Shown: positions 51,771 to 55,408 of the stretch, piece by piece
Layout of the letters: the number at the start of each line of letters is the position of its first letter
How positions within the stretch are numbered: the stretch's first letter is position 1
Source: Thermobifida halotolerans
Lineage (GTDB): Bacteria > Actinomycetota > Actinomycetes > Streptosporangiales > Streptosporangiaceae
Length of the DNA: 55,408 nt
Assembly: GCF_003574835.2 (NCBI RefSeq)
Contig: NZ_CP063197.1
Location: 1-55,408 of the forward strand
Reading direction: 5' to 3'
Notes under the pieces: generated by a model
Seen by the model: the letters and a program-made list of their open reading frames with translations, nothing else
Told to the model about the DNA's origin: nothing
The model's database searches: none
Program-made: the position numbers and the translations under genes

Positions 51771-52552
51771 TCGCTGTCGTCCCACTCGGGGAAGGAGATC
51801 GGCGTCCAGTTGGGATTGTCGAGGGTGTAGTCCTCCTCCTTGGGCGCGTAGAAGTCCTGCCTGGAGGGATCCCGGGCCTCTTCGATCACCCAGTCGCCGG
51901 AGCGCACCGAAGGCTCCCAGCGCATCAGACAGCCGTGGATGTAGCGCCGCTTGAACACCAGTCCCATGCCGTCGCTGATCTCCTCGGTGGCCAGAATCTG
52001 CACACGTACCGTGGTGGAGTCGGTCTCTTCCCACCACACTCCGATGGGGGTGATGTAGAAGTAGGACGCCGGGGCGGGAAACGCCTCCCGGTCAAAGGTG
52101 GTCCCCTCCGGCCGGTCCCAATCGATGCCGTGAGCGCGGACCTTCAGAAAGCCCTCTATCTCCTCTTCGAGGTCTTCAGGGGGGATCTGCTCGTTCTCAA
52201 GGCCGTGGTAGACGATCAGGGCGTCGGCCAGAGCTTGTGCGTCATTGGTCGAGAGTGCCTGGACGGCGGCGATGGCCGCCGAGACGGCGCCTTCGGGGGT
52301 GCGGGGATAGTTCACCTGGTACTGGCCCAGAGCCAGGTTCTCTCCGGCCAGGGGCACGAAGGTGTCCGCTGTGGCGGAGGGGGCCGGGCTGGCCTGCGGG
52401 CTCGAAGACGCCGTCGGAGTCTGCGCGGTGCCGGCCCGGCCCAGCAGCCAGCCGACGACCAGGGCCAGCACGACCAGGAACGCGGCGGCGGCCAGGAGAA
52501 GACGACGGCGGGTGCGTGCGGCTCGGGCGGCGATCTGTGCGGGTGTGGACAT
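51767..52552 (-). CDS. TcpC/VirB8-like protein
   Basis: 261 residues. One TM helix (about 18-38, RLLLAAAAFLVVLALVVGWL), a Ser/Thr/Pro linker, and an NTF2-like extracytoplasmic domain (SAAIAAVQALSTNDAQALAD, later TPIGVWWEETDSTTVRVQIL). TcpC/VirB8-type proteins assemble the channel. It overlaps the next gene by 4 nt and shares a base with the previous one. Similarity is at the level of architecture. Confidence 0.7.
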   Translation of the reverse strand: MSTPAQIAARAARTRRRLLLAAAAFLVVLALVVGWLLGRAGTAQTPTASSSPQASPAPSATADTFVPLAGENLALGQYQVNYPRTPEGAVSAAIAAVQALSTNDAQALADALIVYHGLENEQIPPEDLEEEIEGFLKVRAHGIDWDRPEGTTFDREAFPAPASYFYITPIGVWWEETDSTTVRVQILATEEISDGMGLVFKRRYIHGCLMRWEPSVRSGDWVIEEARDPSRQDFYAPKEEDYTLDNPNWTPISFPEWDDSE

Positions 52553-52890
52553 CAGGTCGCGAACAGTCCGGCGACGATGGAGGTGGCCATGACCACCAGG
52601 CAGGCGCCGAAGATCACCGAGACGGCGTGGCGCAGGCCGTCAGCGGATGTCGCCGACCGGGACGCCAACTTGCCGACCATCAGCATGATCCCCGAGGCGA
52701 CCAGTCCGAAGAACGCCACGAGCGCGGCGATCCAGTAGGCCCATCCGATCCAGGTGGTGGCGTACTCGTCCAGGCCGGGCGGCGCGACCGCCGGGGAGTC
52801 CCAGTCCGGATAGTTGCCTCCCGGGGCCGGGGACTCGGTCGTGTCCGCCAGGAACAGGGCAGCGTCCGTCAGCAGCAAGAGCGGTTCCAT
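52552..52890 (-). CDS. Small membrane protein, VirB2/pilin-like
   Basis: 112 residues. A possible N-terminal hydrophobic segment, a Pro-rich loop, and two strong TM helices (AYWIAALVAFFGLVASGIML and AVSVIFGACLVVMATSIVAG) separated by a short basic loop, the layout of VirB2/TrbC-type subunits. It shares one base with the TcpC-like start. The position at the head of the T4SS operon fits. Confidence 0.65.
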   Translation of the reverse strand: MEPLLLLTDAALFLADTTESPAPGGNYPDWDSPAVAPPGLDEYATTWIGWAYWIAALVAFFGLVASGIMLMVGKLASRSATSADGLRHAVSVIFGACLVVMATSIVAGLFAT

Positions 52891-52911
52891 GGTGGGGTCT
52901 TCCGTGTCGGC

Positions 52912-53529
52912 TCACGCGCTGGTGAGCGGGGAGGAGGGGGTGTCCAGAACCAGAGAGGGCACCGACTCCGGGCGGGGGGAGTGCGCGGCGAGGTACGTCG
53001 CGGTGCACAGGATCTGGCGGATCCGGGTCAGCGTCCGGCGCGCCCGAGCGACGTTTCGGCCCCTGCCCCGCAGTGCCTCGGCGGGCTCATAGACCATGCG
53101 CAGGCCGGGCAGGTAGGGAATCTCCAGCGTCCATTCCACCCGCTCGGCCAGGGCGTGGGTGTGCCGCACCACGGTCGGCGGTGGCGGTAGCGGGGCGTCG
53201 CGCACCACCAGCAGCACCGGACGCGCCAGCGTGTGCGGCCACCGGGAGATCACCGCGGAGGCGTCGACCAGTCCACGTACGGTCGAGGGGGCCACCACCA
53301 CCTGCTGGACGTGGGGATCGTCGTCCAATCTGCGCGCTTGGGCGACGTACAGCGTCAGGGGGATGTCCTCTCCCACCGCCTGCAGCAGGTCCCGGACGAG
53401 AAGCGCATGGCCGAGGTGTTCGGGTGCGGCAGGAATCAGCAAGGCATCGTGGGAGGCCCTTCTCTGACTTCTGAAGGAGTCCTGCGACCGCCCCACGTCC
53501 CACAGTGAAGAGGACGAGTTCTCGGTCAT
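52912..53529 (-). CDS. Conserved-type hypothetical at head of T4SS operon
   Basis: 205 residues (ATG 53529; ATG 53538 in frame is an alternative). The protein reads as an alpha/beta fold (HDALLIPAAPEHLGHALLVR; VQQVVVAPSTVRGLVDASAV; RPVLLVVRDAPLPPPPTVVR), reminiscent of MinD-like regulators without a P-loop. It is the first gene of the leftward operon. Function unknown. Confidence 0.65.
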   Translation of the reverse strand: MTENSSSSLWDVGRSQDSFRSQRRASHDALLIPAAPEHLGHALLVRDLLQAVGEDIPLTLYVAQARRLDDDPHVQQVVVAPSTVRGLVDASAVISRWPHTLARPVLLVVRDAPLPPPPTVVRHTHALAERVEWTLEIPYLPGLRMVYEPAEALRGRGRNVARARRTLTRIRQILCTATYLAAHSPRPESVPSLVLDTPSSPLTSA

Positions 53530-53627
53530 GGATCGCATCCTGCCGTTCTCACATTACGGTCAGTCGACACTGTTTATACCATCAGTCCTGCTACGGACAT
53601 GAGCGCCATAAATCACAGAGAGCAGAA
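53530..53627. promoter_or_regulatory. Divergent promoter region of T4SS operon and hydrolase
   Basis: A 98-bp, AT-richer gap between two divergent genes with a TTTATA box at 53573-53578. It must carry at least one promoter; no clear -35 was found for either direction. Confidence 0.35.
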
Positions 53628-54824
53628 ATGGTTCCCCCGTTGAAGTGGCCTTTTGCGCGCCGATTGGCCGCGGCGGCCCTCCTGGTCACGGCGTCCGCGG
53701 CGTGCGCGTCGGCCTCCGCCGGCACCTACGCCATTCCTGACCAGGTCGAAGGCATCCCCGACGTGGTGCTGCGGGCCTATGGCCAGGCTGCTGCGGCGGC
53801 GGCGGAGATCGCCCCGGACTGCACGGGGATGCGGTGGAGTGTGGTGGCCGGAATCGGCCAAGAAGAATCTCACCACGGCACGCTCAACGGCGCTTCGGCC
53901 GACACGGCCGGAGACATCACCCCGCCGATCATCGGTGTGGCGCTCGACGGCGGGGTGATCAACGACCGCGGGGACACGGTGCAGGCCATTTCCGACACCG
54001 ACGGCGGCCGCTACGACCGCGACCCGAAGTGGGACCGGGCGGTCGGGCCGATGCAGTTCATTCCCGCGACGTGGGAGACCTGGGGCAAGGACGGCAACGG
54101 CGATGGAGTGGCCGACCCGCACAACATCGTCGACGCCGCCTACGCCGCGGTCGCTTACCTGTGCGGCACCGGAAAGACCAACCTCAACGACCCCGCCCAA
54201 CTACGAGACGCCCTCTACCGCTACAACCACTCCAGCGCCTACGTGGAGAACGTCTACAACCACATCCAGGAATACGACGCCATTCCCGTGGCGACGGCCG
54301 GAGGCTACGGCGCGGGCGCCTCAGGAGCCGCCGCTACGGCGATCGCCTGGGCCACCCAGCACGTGGGATCGCCGTACGTGTGGGGCGGCCAGTGCATGGA
54401 CCCCCTGAAAACCATCGAGGGCCCGCGCGGCAGCCCCACCGCGAAGGACAGGTACCACAACTGCGACTGCTCCTCCCTGGTCCAGCAGGCCTACGCCGCC
54501 GCCGGGGTGTCCCTGACGCGCACCACCACGACGCAGTTCGCGCAGGACGACCTGCTGGCCATCGAACCGGTCAACGGCCGCGGCTCCGCACTGACCGACC
54601 AGGACCTGGCCGCCCTGCAACCAGGAGACCTCATCTACTTCGCCTCCGAAGGCGCCCCCGGCGCTCCCCCGACCCACGTCGGCATGTACCTGGGCAACCG
54701 GCAGATGATCCACGCCCCCAACTCGCGACGCGACATCGAGATCATCGATTTGAAGGCCGACCGGGGCGGCTACTACATGGGCGGAGGAGCCCGCTACTGG
54801 GGCACCAGGCGCGTGGTCGGGTGA
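53628..54824 (+). CDS. Secreted lytic transglycosylase-NlpC/P60 hydrolase
   Basis: 398 residues. Signal peptide (PFARRLAAAALLVTASAACA), then an SLT-like lytic transglycosylase domain (catalytic Glu in GQEESHHGTLNG near 78; GPMQFIPATWETWG), a short linker, and an NlpC/P60 domain with Cys in CDCSSLVQQAY (near 279), His in PTHVGMYLG and MIHAPNS. Such two-domain peptidoglycan hydrolases open the wall for the T4SS channel (VirB1/TcpG-like). ATG 53628 follows GAGAG. Divergent from the T4SS operon. Confidence 0.9.
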   Translation: MVPPLKWPFARRLAAAALLVTASAACASASAGTYAIPDQVEGIPDVVLRAYGQAAAAAAEIAPDCTGMRWSVVAGIGQEESHHGTLNGASADTAGDITPPIIGVALDGGVINDRGDTVQAISDTDGGRYDRDPKWDRAVGPMQFIPATWETWGKDGNGDGVADPHNIVDAAYAAVAYLCGTGKTNLNDPAQLRDALYRYNHSSAYVENVYNHIQEYDAIPVATAGGYGAGASGAAATAIAWATQHVGSPYVWGGQCMDPLKTIEGPRGSPTAKDRYHNCDCSSLVQQAYAAAGVSLTRTTTTQFAQDDLLAIEPVNGRGSALTDQDLAALQPGDLIYFASEGAPGAPPTHVGMYLGNRQMIHAPNSRRDIEIIDLKADRGGYYMGGGARYWGTRRVVG

Positions 54825-54966
54825 TCGTCGACGAAACCATTCTCAGCCCCGCCCTTGACCCCCGAGACGACACGAGGTGAGATCACCGAGACGAGGAGCA
54901 GCAGTAACGGTCGGTCAACGCCGTGAAGCCGACCAGAACACGAACACGACCCCTTCGGAGGTTCCG

Positions 54967-55203
54967 TTGAGCACCGACGACATCAACGTTCTGTACGACG
55001 TCCTCTGCGACACCGCGACCGCGCTCACCGGCCGCTACATCGAGTTGGGCAGGGCCGCCAAGACCCCCGAGGAAGAGGAGTACTGGAGCAGCAGGATCAT
55101 GGCCCTGCGCAATGAACGCCGCAGCGTTGATCACAACGACCGTGAGGCCATCCGCGAACACACCCGCCGCTGGGTCCGCGAACTGGAAGAACTGGAACGT
55201 TGA
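54967..55203 (+). CDS. Antitoxin-like partner of second zeta toxin
   Basis: 78 residues, helical, homologous to the 12978-13223 product (INVLYDVLCDTATAL; RYIELGRAAKTPEEEEYW). TTG 54967 has GGAGG 6 nt upstream. It overlaps the following zeta gene's TTG by 4 nt (TTGA), as the first pair does with ATGA. Confidence 0.75.
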   Translation: MSTDDINVLYDVLCDTATALTGRYIELGRAAKTPEEEEYWSSRIMALRNERRSVDHNDREAIREHTRRWVRELEELER

Positions 55204-55408
55204 CGGTGCCCGAAGAATACGCCCTCAGCCACGAACGACTCGACTACTTCTTCGAACGGCCCAGACGCAGTGTCCGCGACTTCGTCTTCGGAGAGTACTC
55301 CGCCACCCCGGACGATCCGGTGCTGGTGCTTCTTGGAGGACAACCCGGGGCGGGCAAGAGCCGCGCCGTCGAGAGTGTCAAGGAACGCCACCCCGATCGT
55401 CTCGTCCC
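55200..55408 (+). CDS. Zeta-toxin family protein, truncated by window end
   Basis: The first ~69 codons: PEEYALSHERLDYFFERPRR and then Walker A LGGQPGAGKSRAVESVK. The window ends at about residue 69. It is homologous to the 11800-12981 toxin, with the same distance from its antitoxin. TTG 55200 is inferred from the overlap; GTG 55206 is an alternative. The 3' end is not in the window. Confidence 0.8.
   Translation, partial: MTVPEEYALSHERLDYFFERPRRSVRDFVFGEYSATPDDPVLVLLGGQPGAGKSRAVESVKERHPDRLV

Noticed and set aside
1-55408. Circular closure of the window
   Set aside because: The right end stops inside a zeta-toxin gene and the left end starts inside an unrelated gene fragment, so the two ends do not join.

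Overview
The window is a high-GC (about 70%, strong G/C third-position bias) stretch of actinobacterial DNA that reads as a large conjugative plasmid or integrative-conjugative element. Gene content points to an actinomycete (Streptomyces or Nocardiopsis/Thermobifida-like). No rRNA, tRNA, CRISPR array or housekeeping gene was seen. Both ends are cut: the left edge runs into a truncated gene copy and the right edge falls inside a zeta-toxin gene.

Layout. 1-5.4 kb: two divergent cytochrome P450 genes, both with a degenerate ExxR motif, enclosed by a 620-bp inverted repeat. The right arm carries an intact HTH-regulator/small-protein pair; the left arm is a truncated copy abutting a Tn3-family transposase fragment. 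5.7-8.8 kb: a four-TM protein, a MazF/PemK-type toxin-antitoxin pair with a palindromic operator, a twice-frameshifted gene and a serine resolvase with a res-like site. 8.97-11.4 kb: a small protein plus an NB-ARC/TPR (NLR-like) protein sharing a short motif, which looks like an amyloid-coupled immune pair; the NLR gene is frameshifted. 11.8-13.2 kb: zeta toxin/antitoxin, with a second related pair at 54.97 kb to the end. 14-17 kb: a small membrane protein, an HTH protein and a parA/parB-like operon bracketed by four TACACCGGTGTA sites. 17-26 kb: a pSAM2-like transfer module (small zinc proteins, Nudix/Pif-like protein, FtsK/TraB-like ATPase, Spd-like membrane proteins, zinc-binding protein) read leftward from a promoter shared with a GntR/KorSA-like repressor. 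26.4-30.8 kb: a replication initiator with four iteron-like repeats inside its gene, a DnaB helicase and an unknown 608-aa protein. 30.9-41.5 kb: two paralogous MobF-type relaxase-helicases (the second with a frameshift at a C7 run), an XRE repressor pair, a 40-aa Cys-rich protein and a DUF2637-like membrane protein. 42.1-44.5 kb: fused remnants of large helicase/methylase genes. 44.1-54.8 kb: a mating-pair-formation (type IV secretion) operon with coupling protein, VirB4-like ATPase, SCO6880-like, TrbL/VirB6-like, VirB8/TcpC-like and VirB2-like proteins, divergent from a secreted transglycosylase-NlpC/P60 hydrolase.

Together the genes give replication (initiator + DnaB), partition (ParA/B + repeats), post-segregational killing (three toxin-antitoxin pairs) and transfer. 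Unusually, two mechanistically different transfer modules coexist: an FtsK/TraB-type double-strand translocase module and a relaxase + T4SS single-strand module. Cargo is the P450 pair and the NLR-like pair. Several genes are frameshifted, some at C/G homopolymers; these are either real decay or sequencing errors, which the sequence alone cannot decide.
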